DNA from: Climacteris rufus
Taxonomy: Eukaryota; Chordata; Aves; Passeriformes; Climacteridae
Length of the DNA stretch: 64,000 nt
Direction: 5' to 3'
NCBI GenBank assembly: GCA_013398175.1
Contig: VZRZ01006170.1
Span: 198,605-262,604 of the forward strand
Positions 24,001 through 37,342 of this stretch are shown here, one piece after another. A program made the translations under genes and the position numbers. Below the pieces are notes generated by a model that did not search any database, was not told the DNA's origin, and saw only the letters and a program-made list of their open reading frames with translations. The first letter of the stretch is position 1. Each line of letters opens with the position of its first letter.

Positions 24001-27000
24001 TCATTTGTTTAAAAAAAATATTTCATGACAAGAAAATAGCTTTCATCAGGTCTTGGGCAAGACAGTCTGATGTGAGGAGAGCTCTCAGTGTAAGCCACAA
24101 TGAGTTTCCAGACTATCACTAATTAACCCAATTTACAAACCGGAGCTCACCCAGTGCCCTGGGTGGAGGGAGCAGTTTGCATCATCTAAGTCTGGAAAAA
24201 ATAAATTTCAAACCATGCAGGGGGGAGTGATGTGCACAGACCACAGTGGCACCGACACTGCTGACCCTCTTAGGCTTATTTCTCGCTTTAGTTGTTTCAT
24301 TTGATTTTAATTTTTGTTGTCTAAGTGCATCAGTTCTGATTCACCTTCACTATTATTTCCTAAACTGGACTAAAACTCCAGACTGACTCTCTTTTTGCAC
24401 GTTTTAAACTGGGGGATAAGGGGGGGAACCCAATGATTTGTCACAAACAGCAAGAAGATACAGCCACAGTGCAAGGGCTGCTTAGACATTTTAGTCATAT
24501 GACCTTCATCTTTGCAAGGATCTATTGTTACATTCCATTTATTTTTGTCAATATTGACATCTGACCATGGACACAAAATGATCTTTTTTTCCCTGCCTAT
24601 ACTCTCCTGTCCAACTTTGCATTAAGAAAGCAATTCAAAAGCCTAATGCATGGAAAGTGAATCTTTTGTATTCACTATAATGCCCAATTTTTCCTTTGGA
24701 GTTACCAAAGCTGTCCAAACAAGAGCTAGATTTTCCTTTTCAGGCGAGAATAATGGAAACTTTAAATGAAATCAGAAGGTTACTTGACCTGTTAGAAACT
24801 CTGAGGTAAAACTGATGTGAAATTATAACGTGAAGCCATGTGAAGCTCTTATATAAAACATAGTAGTGCATTATGCAATCTCATATTTTCAACAGAGCTA
24901 AACATGAAAAGAGCTCAGAAACCTGCAATGATCATGGCCAGCTGCTAAACTATCCTATGTGGTGCTGTTGCCAGGATGGGAACCTGAATATGATTTTATT
25001 TCAATTTGCTCACAGTGAAAAATTGATTAGAAATAATCAATCTGTCAAAAGGCCTTTCAAAGAACGAGGAAAAATATTGCTGCTTGCAACTGAATTTCCC
25101 TGATCACTGGCAAGGCAAGTCCTGAGTGCAGCCTGCTCACCCCACACACGTTTCCATCCAATTCCCAGTCCCACACTCCTGCACCTCAGCAGCATTTTTA
25201 CATGCACCAGGGCCTGGAATGAGCTCGCATTTCAGATATTCAGAGTGCAGCTATTTCAAGGGCACTGGAGGGCTCTCAGAAAGCAGTGATTCCACTAAGG
25301 GAATGCAAACCCCCGTTGCAGGCATCTTCCCAGCTCTGGTAGGAGAGAAACAGAGGGGGAAAAGCTGCTTTTCATTCACTTCAGCAGCTCTAACCAAGTT
25401 GATTTTCACTCACTTGAGCAGCTCTAACCCATGGCTGTCCCCTGAACATGCAAGAGAGATGAATTGGGGTTTTTGCTCCAGCTTAGCTCAGGGTGTGTTA
25501 AAGCACCAGGGCAGGGATCAGATCCTGCAGCTCCAGAAAAACCAGCATTTACTGCACTCACTTCTCTCCTGGCTCCCTAAGGTTTGCTGATAGGCATCCC
25601 CAAAAAAGGGGAAAGTTGTGTTTGCAGCATTTCCCAGCAAAGCCACTGAGCAGCAGCTCATCCCTGCTGCCCCAGGCACTGCTCACCCTGCTCAGGGGAA
25701 GGAACCCCTGCCTGAGACCATCCCAGTGCAGGGGCTGTGGTTACAGGGCTGCAGTGCTGCAGCCACCTAAACGTGCTTTTCCTTTCCTTTCAAAGACAGA
25801 GCAGAATATTTGATGAAGATGGTGGGTAATATATGAATATTTTGCCATCCAGCCATTGCAAGCTCATGCATTTCCCAGCATTATACAAACAGGACCACGA
25901 GTGGCTTCATCTGCCTTCCTTTGGAAACTTTTTCTTAAAAATAAGTTACAGAAAAAAAAAAAGCATATTTCAACAACTTTTTTTCTTTTTAATGCACTAG
26001 AACTAGAAGAATGGGTGATACTGTCACTGCCCTTTAAGCTGAGTGTCTTTTTGTCTTTTTGCAGGCATTTTGCAACCCTTTCTTTGGGATGAAACTGTTT
26101 TCTTCCCGTTCTGTGCATTAGGTTGACAATGCACAGAATTGCCAGACAGTTTTGTCGCTTATGCCTTAGACTTTACTCTTCCTTTGAACCCTGCTCGGAG
26201 TAAAAGAACTTTTTCTTAATAAGTAGTTGTTCATCCTTTGATATGCACATCTGGATGTGCCTCTTATCTGCAGCATGGTAATGCTGCTTCCTGAAGATAA
26301 TGATAAAAGAACAACTGCAAATAACACAAAAAAAGACCAAAATGCTTTCAGATTTCTTTAAAAAAAAAAAAAAATCTGGGTGGAGAAAAGGGAAAAACTC
26401 TCTTTCTTCATTTCTTTGGGCTTTTATAGTGGCAAAACAAACACAAGCCCAAAAGGAAAATGGCTGAAAAATTCACATCTAAAAATCCGTGGCATTATCA
26501 GTGTGATGATGCATAATACATTTGAAAATCTTACACAGCTCAAATAAGACCTTTTTTTTTTGGTCTCAATTTGGTACCTATAATAAATCATGGCAGAAAT
26601 ATGAATAATCATAATTCAAAACCATATTTCCCAGTGCAACGAGGAGGAAAAGTCTCTGCATCTGGGACTGAGTTCTTCCAGTCTGGGATGCTGGGCTGGA
26701 TTTTGGATCATGGCATTCCTTAACTTTGGGGATAAAACTGTTTAGCTTCACTTTAATCACACCCTCACCAGTCCTGCAATCACTTCCTAATCTCAGTTTC
26801 TTTTTCTATTTCCGCTGCTGGATTTGAAAATTGTTGGTGGGGGCAGGATCCACCCCATCTCACACAACACCCCAGAAAATGCCCCTGAAATCCCTTGTGC
26901 TTCCTGCAGAAGGTGAGATCTGCCTTTTCACCCACTGCCTAAACCAAAGTGCTCCAAACACAAAGTTTCCAGGTCCCAAAGTTCAGACAATTCACAGAAA

Positions 27001-27034
27001 TCTCAGCTTTCCCCACGCGGCTGAAGGGAGCCGT
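23998..27034. other. Unique non-coding sequence
   Basis: No gene recognised. It contains a 15-A run (26360-26374). The 154-codon plus-strand frame at 25126-25590 has no recognisable domain. Confidence 0.45.
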
Positions 27035-27091
27035 GAATATTCCACAGCTGGAATATTCTGTGAATATTCTGGAATATCTCTGTGAATATTG
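27035..27091. promoter_or_regulatory. GAATATTC palindrome cluster resembling heat-shock elements
   Basis: GAATATTC occurs at 27035, 27051 and 27062, with further GAATAT words at 27072 and 27084. Positions 27061-27075 read nGAAn-nTTCn-nGAAn without gaps, the canonical three-unit heat-shock element bound by HSF trimers. The first two copies also form a perfect 10-bp inverted repeat (27035-27044 with 27049-27058, 4-nt loop). Use as an HSF site is inference. Confidence 0.4.
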
Positions 27092-28720
27092 CACAGCTGT
27101 TTTTCCCTGGCACAGGGCAGGAAATAGCAAATCAAATTTTTGGGTGCAGCATCTCCTCAGTGGCTGAGAGGTGAGCAGCAGAAATTGGGGCTGCAGGAGC
27201 TGCTCCATCCCTGCCTGCAGCAGGGACCTTCCCAGCCTTACAGATAGCAGGCCTGAATTGATCCCTCATCAGTATGCAGCAGGCATGGGAAAATGATAAA
27301 CTCCTATTAACACTGTCATGGCAACTGAAAAAATGGCTGCTTTGGAAGAACAAGGTCCACAACAGAAGAAAAGCAAAGGCCTCTTTCCTTTCTTCTGTTT
27401 GACATCTGTTGTTTAACATACAAAATTGTATTATAGTGACACACACTAGCACAGGCACGGTGGAAGGTTTGGCAGTGATTGTTATCATTATCAGCTCCTA
27501 TTTGCAGGGCTTACGTGGCTCATCTCTGAAATTTCGCTCTGGGCTGTGACCTGTCATACAGGATTTCAGCCCAGGAGCAAAATTTATTGTTCAGATTTTG
27601 GCTGGATTGTGGCTGAGCAGAGAATGCTGTTAAAAATAGACAAAAGAAAAGTTGTCATGAATTCACTCTCCTTTGGGACAAAACCTCAGAAAATACACTG
27701 TACCTTTTTTAAAACCAAGTTAGTTTAAGTACATCTCTCAAGAAACTTAGAGGTCCAAGATCTATTTAACAAATCATATTGACATAATTATTTAAATCTA
27801 GTATATTTGCTTGTTGTTAAGACATTGTTAAAGTGTAATTTACATATTTGATATTAATTACTGTTTTGTCATAATCTACTGGGTTTACCTCTGGAATAAA
27901 GAGCATGTGCCATTTCCTACTGAGCTCCCTGTTCATAAGGTGGATTTTTACCCCCCATGGACAACACCTTGTGCTGTACCTGCCTGTAGTTCTGGTGACC
28001 TTGGGACTCCATTTTCTTGTTTTTCAAACTGAGGACAATTACCTACAGTTATCAAATATTTCATTTGTCACCCCATCATGCAAAATAAGTGAAGAACTGT
28101 CACGGAGCGGGAATTGATTGGTCAGAGATTCCAAAGGCTGATAATTACTCTCCCTTCCTCATTAAGGGCATTGAAAGGAGGGAGATCCCTGGGCTGGGAT
28201 GCTGCACGAAAAGGTGCAGGAGGGGAGGCTCCTGCCCACCTACCCTGGCTCTGCATCTCTCCAGGGGCAAATTTAACTCCTTCAAGCTGGCACAAGAGAC
28301 ACCTCTAAACATGTAACAGAAGGAAAAAACCCAAAGCAAACAACCCAACAGCTCTGTCAGTACTGAGGAGCTGGTGCAGGATTTATTCACGTCTCATCTT
28401 CAGCATCTCCATGGATGTGGGGCAGAAAGTTCCTGTTGACACAAAGGCCCTTCTTCCCATGGCCTCCTGTCCTTCTTCCAGAAGATGCATTTTCTTTTAA
28501 ACACGGCCTTCTCTCCCCAGCTAACCACACACATTCATTCACCCAGGTTGCCTCTCAGCACTCTGGGCTGCAGCAGGACTCCAGCATTTTCTGGCATTTT
28601 TTATCCCACATTCTGCCCTGGGACACAGCATCAGACAAGACTGTGCTGTCCTTAACAGCTTTCTGCACGAGCTGCAAATGATTTACATCCCCTCCCTTGC
28701 ACAACTGCGTCTGGTACCTT
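27092..28720. other. Unique non-coding sequence
   Basis: No gene or interspersed repeat recognised. Strongly A/T-rich around 27720-27900. Confidence 0.45.
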
Positions 28721-29310
28721 TTGAAAGGAAGGCTGGAAAAACTATACATATTGCTCATTACGAAATTTGTGTGAAATAAATCACCCGATGTCTGTGAAAT
28801 CTGGTGATTAGCATGTCAAAGAGCCCAAATATCATCCGCATCCTTCAGAGATCTGTAAGAAATGCATTTTTTTCCCTGTGCACCTGCATCTATTAATTGC
28901 TTTCCCACAAGAACTCCCTCTCCTCGAGAGTGAAGCTGTGCTGTGTGCAGATAAATGTACAGAGGTGATCTAATTTAATTTCCTCTCATTAATAGCCTTC
29001 CTCCATGGCAACATATCAACATCTCAACTGTGACAATGAGGACACCTGAGTATACACATATTCTGTGCAGCCTCCTTATGGGCAGGAGCCTGTCAAGCTT
29101 ATTAAACGAAATAAAAAGAGAATTTTTAAATGTGTTTCAAGGAGCTTATTGAGAGTTTCTCGATCAGGGTAATATTTCGAGCAAGACAAGGGTTTAGAGG
29201 CAGTTGTAAGCAAAAGCTGAAAGACAGGCCGAGGATTTTAGCTTTTTATAGCTGCTGCTGGATCTTCATTATCCCTGCAAAGATCTTAAACAAAGGGGGA
29301 GAAGCTGCCT
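28721..29310. promoter_or_regulatory. Candidate conserved non-coding block
   Basis: A long repeat-free stretch rich in homeodomain-type words (ATTAAT, TAATTTAATT, TTATTAAACG), with TTAAACAAAGG near 29287, which resembles a SOX/TCF site. Among the strongest conserved-element textures in the window. No conservation data were available. Confidence 0.25.
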
Positions 29311-32142
29311 CCTCCCTGCACAGCTGAGGGTAGGAAAGGGCCAGGCCAGAGGTGTGAACCCAGCACTGCCACCCTCCCATTACTCTCACCCAGTTGTTAA
29401 CTACAATGCTGGGCTATTTAAATGCTAATATTATTTAGCATGCAACAATCATTCAGGTTGGAGTCCCGGATTTTCTGAGAGCAGAAAGAAAAAAAGAAAC
29501 TTTTGAAAACATTGCCTTACTGTTCCCGAGGACAGCTCCTCACTCCTATGGATTTTGGGAAGGAGTGCTGGCAGTGCCTCACACACGGGCTTTGGGCTTT
29601 AGTTATTTACATTTTCAGCTAGATCCCTGTTAAATATAGACACGTTTTGCTTTTACCTATTTTTCTGTCCTTTATGAGTGCAGTTTTGCAGCTTTTCTCT
29701 GTGTCAGATCCCTTCACACTCATACACTGTTATTTTTGGGGGGAAATTTGGAAATGGAAAACCCATCACAAATGGATAAAGTGCAAGGCCCAAGTTGAAT
29801 TTCATTGTGTCAGCCAATTCGTGAGGAGGAGAGGAATAAGGAAGGTCACAAAGCAGACTGTCTTAGGGAGCAGCTTCCTCACAGCCTGGGTGTTGAATAC
29901 CCCACCCCAGAACCTGCCCTTCTTCCCATCCCAGGGCAGCAACCAACAATAAAGGAAAACATCACTGACATTACAAAACAGCATCCCTGCAGCTAAGATA
30001 ACACACAGAAAGCATTCCAAAATCTGCTCCTGTCCAGAGAAAAGAGCAAAACCAGAAGCCTTTGAGGTGGCCGAGCAGGAAAACAAAGTCAGGTGAAGAG
30101 CTGAACAAAACCCACATCCATCATTGCAACACTGACATCCTGGATTTAGAAATTCCTTTCCCAAAGTTATTTCATTCCCTTCAGCTTCCAAAAAACCAAA
30201 TTCTGAAAATCTGCTTATGCTCTCCTGGTCCCCAGTAGCTGGTGAGTGAAGGAGATGTTGCTCTGCTGACCGGGAGGAGGAAAAATTCCTGGTTTCTGGG
30301 AAGGGGGAAAGAGTTAGGGAGACAAGTGCTGTGATCTGAAAATCTTGGCTCTTCCCAGCTCCCACCTGGCTGGGAAGGAGCTGGGAGTACTGGTTGCCCT
30401 GGTCCTGGTCCAGCCTGCCTTGTAGGTGTGCCCTGGAGCTACAGACATGCAGTGCCAAGACTTACAAAATGCTTGTCCAAAAAAAAAAAAAAATAGATCT
30501 GAATAGAGAAAGGGATGTAGAAATGGAGATTTCTGTCCCTGTCCCCCTCTTGGCTTCCCAGCATTTTGTGCTCCTCTTCTCCCTCCCCATTTACTGTCCT
30601 GGTAAATGTGTAGGAGCTTTGGGAGGGGAACTGCCAAGTGACCCTGGAGGTCTGAAAACACAGAGCCCATCCCAAAGCCCTCTGCAGACAGCCTGGCTTT
30701 GCTCTCATCCTTCCACAACCTCCCTGGGCTTGGGTTCAGCCTGTGCCACACTTACCCTTGATGAGACAGAGCTACTTGGGCTGAGTCTAAAGCTTGTTAT
30801 GAAATGTACATAAAACATCAAACCCAAACATTGCAGGGTTTTGTTTTCAAATGAGATTTTCCATCCCAGTTCAGGAGTTGAGAGATTTGGGACAAACACA
30901 TTTATCTACAGTGAGTACAGGCCCTGGGCATGTGAAGTCTCATGGACTGCCAGTTCCCAGGCGTTTCTGGGTTGGAATTACACAGTTGTAATTTCCTTTA
31001 AAGAGCTGGTGAAGGAGACAGCATCCCAATGAGTTTTTTGGAGCCAACAGAAGCAACACAAGTTGTGCAGCAAAATGCATTTTCATTGATGTGATAATCT
31101 TCTGAAAAACACAAATGTCCAGAGCAAATATACATTTCCTCCTCCAAAAGGTAATTTATTGCATTTAGCCCTGGTGACCGTGGGACCAGAGCATACAAGT
31201 GTTTCCGTGGCTGGCAGCACAATTATTCCTGATAAATGGTATTCCAGCACAGGATCCATCTTTTGGAATATGTTTAAAGTCCTACCTGACTACTCCACAT
31301 AAAATTTTACTCCTTTTAGCCTTGCTGGACAATTTTCCTCAGCATGAGACTGAATTTGTGAAGTTACAGCGCCATGGCCAACACCTCTGAAGGACAGAGA
31401 GAAAAAAACCCAGATTCCCAAATTCAGTCCACAGGAGGAAGGAAGAAAATCTATTTTGGCTTTCTCTGTAGCAGGTAGGGCTTCTTGGTTTGTGTCAAAG
31501 GGCATAAATTGCTGTTTACCAGGGGCAAACATGGGGTTTGTTCACAGTCCCAGCCAGTTTGGGACCTGAGCAAAGGCTCTGCACTGAGTGGGCCCTTGGC
31601 ACAATTTTCACAGCAGCGTTATCACGTTGGGATGTTCAAGCCATCAAATTCCAGGCATCAAAAATGCCACCTTGCCATGCCAGTTTTACAGGTAGCACCT
31701 AAAAACCCTCAGAGTTGCATTCCCAGTGCCACTGCTGCTATTGCAGTGGGCATCAGCAGACCTGTGTCACTGCCTGGAACCCTCTTTGAATTCCATGTTA
31801 CTCCAGAGCTGCTTGGGGTCAGATAGGAACTGAATTTCTGTATTACAGATGTTTCAAAGAAGAAAAGAAAAGGCTGGTGAGGGATGACAGAGGCTAAGCT
31901 GGGACTATGCACCTAGAAATAACAAAGCTTCTTTGGGTCTGACTTCCAGTGAGGTCTGCACTGGCAAGAAAAGCTGTTTAATACTCTAGAAACTCCTTAA
32001 TAGCATTGCTAATAACAAAAATAATGTAACTACAGTACAGGGCTGTTAAAGTGGGAGATCAGTGTCTTAGAACAGAGTGTGAAGCAGGAAGGAAATGGGA
32101 ACGGCTCACTGGAAGGAATTGGGTCTAAAAAGCTGGGAATTA
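29311..32142. other. Unique non-coding sequence
   Basis: No gene recognised. It contains a 16-A run (30479-30494). A 218-codon minus-strand frame (29802-30458) has no recognisable family features and is taken as chance. Confidence 0.42.
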
Positions 32143-32232
32143 GCAACCTGGGATGGTGGGAGGTGTCCTTGCCCACGGCAGGGGTGGAACTGGATGAGCT
32201 TTAAGGTCCCTCCCAAGCCAGGCCATCCTATG
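32143..32232 (+). mobile_element. CR1 LINE 3'-end fragment, plus orientation
   Basis: The sequence follows the CR1 3' untranslated end: a GGAGGTGTCC core, then CCCACGGCAGGGGTGGAACT, then GATGAGCTTTAAGGTCCCT, ending in a CCATCCTATG tail. It is 5'-truncated and non-coding. CR1 is the dominant LINE family of birds. Confidence 0.85.
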
Positions 32233-34297
32233 CAAAATGTATTTCAAGCCATCACATCACAATTCCATGTTCTGGATTTACACTGCAGGAAATCAAAGGA
32301 AACAAAACTAAAATACCACTTCACATTCTGCTTTACAGTCACTCCAGTGCATTCTGAAGTGAACCACGCAGGAACTTCACACAGTTCCTCATTATCCCCT
32401 GGGGTTTCTCCTGTGTGTGTCCCCTGGATGTCTCTACCAGCTGAATATCTCACAAATCCAAGGCCATCTCTGTGGAACAGCACAGACAGAACCTGGGTCC
32501 AGCCTTGCAGAGATCAACCCACTCCTGCCACAATTTGGGGCCACTTTGCTGTGCATGAGGCACTTTAGAGCACACGAGGAATTTAAGGAGCCTTAGGTCA
32601 ACTGCAGCATCTCAGAGGATACCACACTTCCTTCAGTCCATGAACAGCAATTCACATCACTTCATAAAAACTGAAGGGGACCAAACCCTTGAATGAGCTG
32701 ATTTCAACACTCAGGTTTCCCCCTGCTCTCATATTAATAGAGACCTTGAAGCCTGTACTGGCTGTGATAAGATATTTGGTTACATTGTTGTAATGTACTT
32801 TTCCTTATCAATATGCAAACAGGTCCCTAATCTATTTATCTCCTTCACATTTTATTTGGAGGATGGGGACAAGGGGATTGTCTTTGAAGGTTCTTTCAAA
32901 CTTTGGTATCTAATGAAACCAAGCTGACTTCTAAAGCAAATAACAGTTATGTGCAGAGGGTATTGTTTTATTTCTCTGTAGCATTTTCCAGGTTTTATCA
33001 AGCAGCTTTTGGAACAGGCTGCAGAGGGTGTTTGTGTAGGTCAAGCACTGCCAGCACCCTTGGCAAAACAAGGAATAACACATGGGTGTCCCTTGGGAGA
33101 CCTCATGTGTGAGGGTAAATACATGGTAATCTTTAGTTTTCCAAGGGGAGAATTCACTGTGGAAGATGCTGGGAGCCAGTGACATCTGGACAGCTGCAAT
33201 CAATTCATTTCAAGCCAAGTACAGTGGTTTGGATTGCAGGAAACATTGATCTGGGTGATAACAGCCCCTCAGTGCCATCCTCCCCTCCCTTTCTGTGAGG
33301 TTCTCACTTGTCCTGTGTGACTGGAAATCCTTGGCACAGGGAGGGCCTCACAAACACACAGCCTTGAGGCTGAAAAGGCAGCTAAATAGAGCAGAAAAAG
33401 AGAAACTGCTTTTTCTTTTTCCATCCATTTTCTCTCAAATTTTTTCTTCTATTCCTTATCCTCACTTAACAACCCCAGATTTTTTTGTGGTTCAACAGAT
33501 CATTGCCAAGTCCCACACCTCGTGCAAAGGGAAGCACAACACAAAATCTTTCACTTGAAACAGGGAGATTGACCTCCTGTCCTCATATTTTCATGACTCC
33601 TTTAAAGGCATGTCCTATTCTATTTTTATTTGAATGATCAAATGTTTCTCTTGCTCTGGGAATAAAAAACCCCTGAAACAATGAAAAGCCACAAGAGGTA
33701 AAGGTACTGAGCTATGTTTTAAGGCAGAGTGTCTCAGCAGGGAAGGCCCAGCGGCTGCTGTGGTTCTAAGGAGCATCTGTAATAGCCCTGAACTCATTGC
33801 TCCCAGGCACTCACAGTTATCCCTTTCCTCTTCAGGCTCTTCTTTTCCAAATAACAGCAAATCGAGGGTGTGTATTTTCTCTCTGCTTATCAGAGGATCA
33901 TTTGAAGTTGAGCCATCTAATCCTAAAGATTTTTTAGCCAAACAAAACTCCTGCACTTTATTGACTTGGACTGTGGCACGTCACCACAGGCTGAGCTGGG
34001 ACTCGTGGACACCACCGTGCCCTTGGGGGTGCAACATTTGCTCCCTGGGCTGCAACCCCTCCTGGGAGGCACCAAATCCTATGGATTCTGTGTTTTCACA
34101 CAGTTTTTGCTGTCTCTGTGTTGGGAGATTCACTGCATGATTCTCAGCTCAGCACAGGGCAGGCCATGCTTCTGTTTCATCACTCCAACAGCTCAAAGAT
34201 TTATTTTAAAAATATCTTCAAGGAACAATGCAGTGTTTGGCCTGGGCAAAGAATTGCCAGCAGTCCTAACTTTGAACCCTATCCCTCTGTTTCACAG
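32233..34297. other. Unique non-coding sequence
   Basis: No gene or repeat recognised. Open frames are short. Confidence 0.45.
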
Positions 34298-34505
34298 AAT
34301 CGTGGAATCATTGAGGTTGGAAAAACACCCCCAGCCCATGGAGTCCAAGCTGTGCCCATCCCCACTGTCCCCAGCCCAGAGCCCTGAGTGCCACATCCAG
34401 GAATTTCTCAGACACCTCCAGGGATGGGGACTCCAAACCTCCCTGGGCAGCCAATCCAATGTCTGATCACCCCTTCCATTCCTCCTGATGTCCAACCTAT
34501 TTCCT
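34298..34505 (-). mobile_element. CR1 LINE fragment, minus orientation
   Basis: It begins with CACAGAATCGTGGAATCA, the reverse complement of the CR1 terminal octamers. GAGGTTGGAAAAAC, GGGATGGGGACTCC and CCTCCCTGGGCAGCC follow, the hallmark order of an inverted CR1 3' region. The right-hand end is degenerate. Confidence 0.9.
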
Positions 34506-36590
34506 CTCTTATAATAGTGACAAAACTTCTCTCCCTTCACTGGCAGTCTCATCATAAAAAACCAAATCAAATAATTGCAATATAGTGATTCAGGGATCAC
34601 AGAACAGCCTCTTTGCAAGTTAAACCTTTGGCTGCTTTGTTATAAAAAACAAATATTTGCATTGCTCCATCGTAAGAGAATATGAAATATGTAATTTCTG
34701 CATCAGCTGCAATTCACTGGGTTCAAACAGGACATCTGACAAATCCAGATTCTGTGACCTTTCCTCACCATGCAGTCCCCAGGTCACCGGGACCCCAAGT
34801 CTCCTTGGTTAGACAGACCTGGGGTCTTGCACAAATACAGAGGTGAACGTTTCTGCCCTGCCATCAAGAGATGATTTTTGAGCATAATGCTGAGGAGTGT
34901 TTACAGCTGCAGCACGACCACAACACGGACACATTTCATACAGTGTATGGGAAACACCTGGCCTGAAACGGCCGGGCCCACACTGCTGTCAACCTTCTGT
35001 TTGTCAAAGGGCTGTATTTATCCTCTGACTTTTTGTCATGACCTCTGCATTCTGAAATGAATTAAAGGTTTATGTGCAGGAATGCAGAGAGCAGGAAATC
35101 AGGAAATAGCCTGGGAAATGGCTTTCCTGCCCCGTTTCACTGCTTTACGTACTGTAACGTCACCGAGCCCCGCTCTGTCACCTCCTGCTGCCTCCTGGCT
35201 CGGGGCTGTCCCAGCACCTTCTCCTCTCTCCTGGAGCATCCAGGGCATCACTTCAGGGATGTGGTGCTGATTTAATGTCACTACAAGGCAGCGAGAGAAT
35301 GTTCAGATTTCAACAGTGACTCGTGGCTGTGGTTCACTGGAAAACTGGACAGGTTTGAACTACTGAGGCACAATTAACACTCACTTGGAAGCAGCTGCCC
35401 ATCATTTTTAAAAGTAAAAGCAGAAAGATCAAGCCTAGCAGGAAGCAGAGAATTCATCCAGCACTGTCATTGTCACAAACTGATTTCTCTGAGGAGTATT
35501 CACTGTGGAAGTAGAATTTGTCGACTAAAAGTGCAAGAAAAGAATTTGTATTTTATGACCAATTTTCCATGAGACTTCTACGTTTTTAAGCACTACACAC
35601 CAAAGAACCAGGTGGGCAAAGTGCATGACCTATGTGGTGCTTAACAGCCTTATTGAAATGCATTGAAATACCCTGGTGGGTGGAATTGCTCAATCTGTCT
35701 CTCAATGGTAGCAACAAGAAATTGCCTGAATTATTTTCAAGTTCCAGCATTGAACTAAAGGATATACATTAAAAAAAAGGCAGAAAAAATAATAATAAAA
35801 AAGAAACCAAAGAGGTTTTACAGTAGCTGGATATTTTCTGTGGAAACTTTTCATTGATGTTTTCTGAAAGTGTTTGGCAACTGCTGGTTTGTAGAAAATG
35901 GAATCTCCAAATATCTGAAACATCAAATCTCTTTCACTCGAGGACTTGAATATGAGCATCAGGGTCCAGCCTTAAATTAGCTACACTTTGGCTTGGCAGC
36001 CTTTGGAATTAAATAACATCAGACCTCAGTGGGAACAGGGGAAGCTCTCAAAGCAGCAGAACTCACTCAGTCACTCCGAGACTCTTAATTCTGATTGTCT
36101 TTCCTGTTGAATTTGACAGGAATTGTCAAATGCACAACAGTAAGAGAGGTCCTATTCTCAGCTTTCTTAGCAATACCCCACCCAAGACAAAAGGGCCAAA
36201 TCCTACAGTTCAAGATGATCACAGAATATCTATTAAAATTGTGTTCAGCTGAACTTTTCCTCTGATAACACTGTACAAATAAAATCCCACTCTAACCACA
36301 TCATTCAACATCCTCCTCCCGAAAATAAGTTTTGCTATTTATTCCCATATCTGGATGGGAGAAAAAAGCACCAATTTTTAATATTTTGGTTTCTATGCCT
36401 TTGTTTTAAACAAACCAGCCAACATGACTAAAACATGTAGGTTTTCATTCATCTGTTTAAATAGAGCATTTGGAAGTGGATGGGTGTTTACAGGAAGCTC
36501 CAAAACAGGAATGTATATTTTTATGCAGTAATTAGTGATTGTTTAATATACCAACTGGGAAGGCAAAGAACAGCATAAACACATAATTGT
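34506..36590. other. Unique non-coding sequence
   Basis: No gene recognised. A mildly C/G-rich patch lies near 35120-35230; the rest is A/T-rich. Confidence 0.45.
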
Positions 36591-37012
36591 TACCAGGCAG
36601 GGAGAAGTAGAGCATTAGGAGATAGCATAAATAGTCAAACGTGACCTCCAAAGGTCAAAAGAGAACTAAACAATTTTGTCACAGCACTTGCTTATTTAAG
36701 TCGATGCAAGTCCAATTTCCTCTCTGCTGCCTTGCCTGCGATTTTATACTGTCCAGTATTATTCTTATTTGCCAGGGACACACAGAGGACCAGTTGTCCT
36801 GAGCACATTTAAAGTTGTGTGTGGCTGTTCAGGAGAATAATCCAGAGCGTTTCGCAAGCCAGAGATGAGCATTTTAAACGTAACACCGTGCAAACCACTG
36901 AGCTGAAAATGCCCGTGTTATATTAATTTCTAACAATGATTTACTGAGGTCAATGACAATAAAAATGCAAGTCAGCTACAGAGGCGTTTTGTAACCTCGT
37001 TGATTTTTTTTT
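36591..37012. promoter_or_regulatory. Candidate conserved non-coding block
   Basis: A repeat-free stretch with many evenly spread motifs, including GACCTCCAAAGGTCAAAAG near 36641, TTATATTAATTTC and AACAATGATT, and CpGs kept in an A/T-rich setting (TTTCGCAAG, AAACGTAAC). It resembles distal enhancers of developmental genes. This is inference only. Confidence 0.25.
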
Positions 37013-37311
37013 TAACCCCCTTCATGCCACCATGTACAAGATTACCCTGGCACTGACCAGCAATAAAATTTAAAATTTAATCTCTGAAACGATTTTCGCT
37101 GAATTCATTCATGTTTTGACCCCCCCACCTCGAGAAAGAATCCCCTTTCTATTCCAATGCAAGGCTAGGATTTCACTGGGGGGGAGTAGCCCCTCTCTGT
37201 GAACCACATGGAAGACAGGATTATTTGGTTACACTTTAAAACATGTTCATTTTTAGATCCTGTTCTTCATAACAAATAAGGCATTTTATTCTTTCTCTTT
37301 TTTTTTTTTCC

Positions 37312-37342
<31 letters not shown>

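Noticed and set aside
29802..30458. 218-codon minus-strand open frame
   Set aside because: No recognisable motif and overlapping frames on the other strand. It is more likely chance in 64 kb of six-frame sequence.
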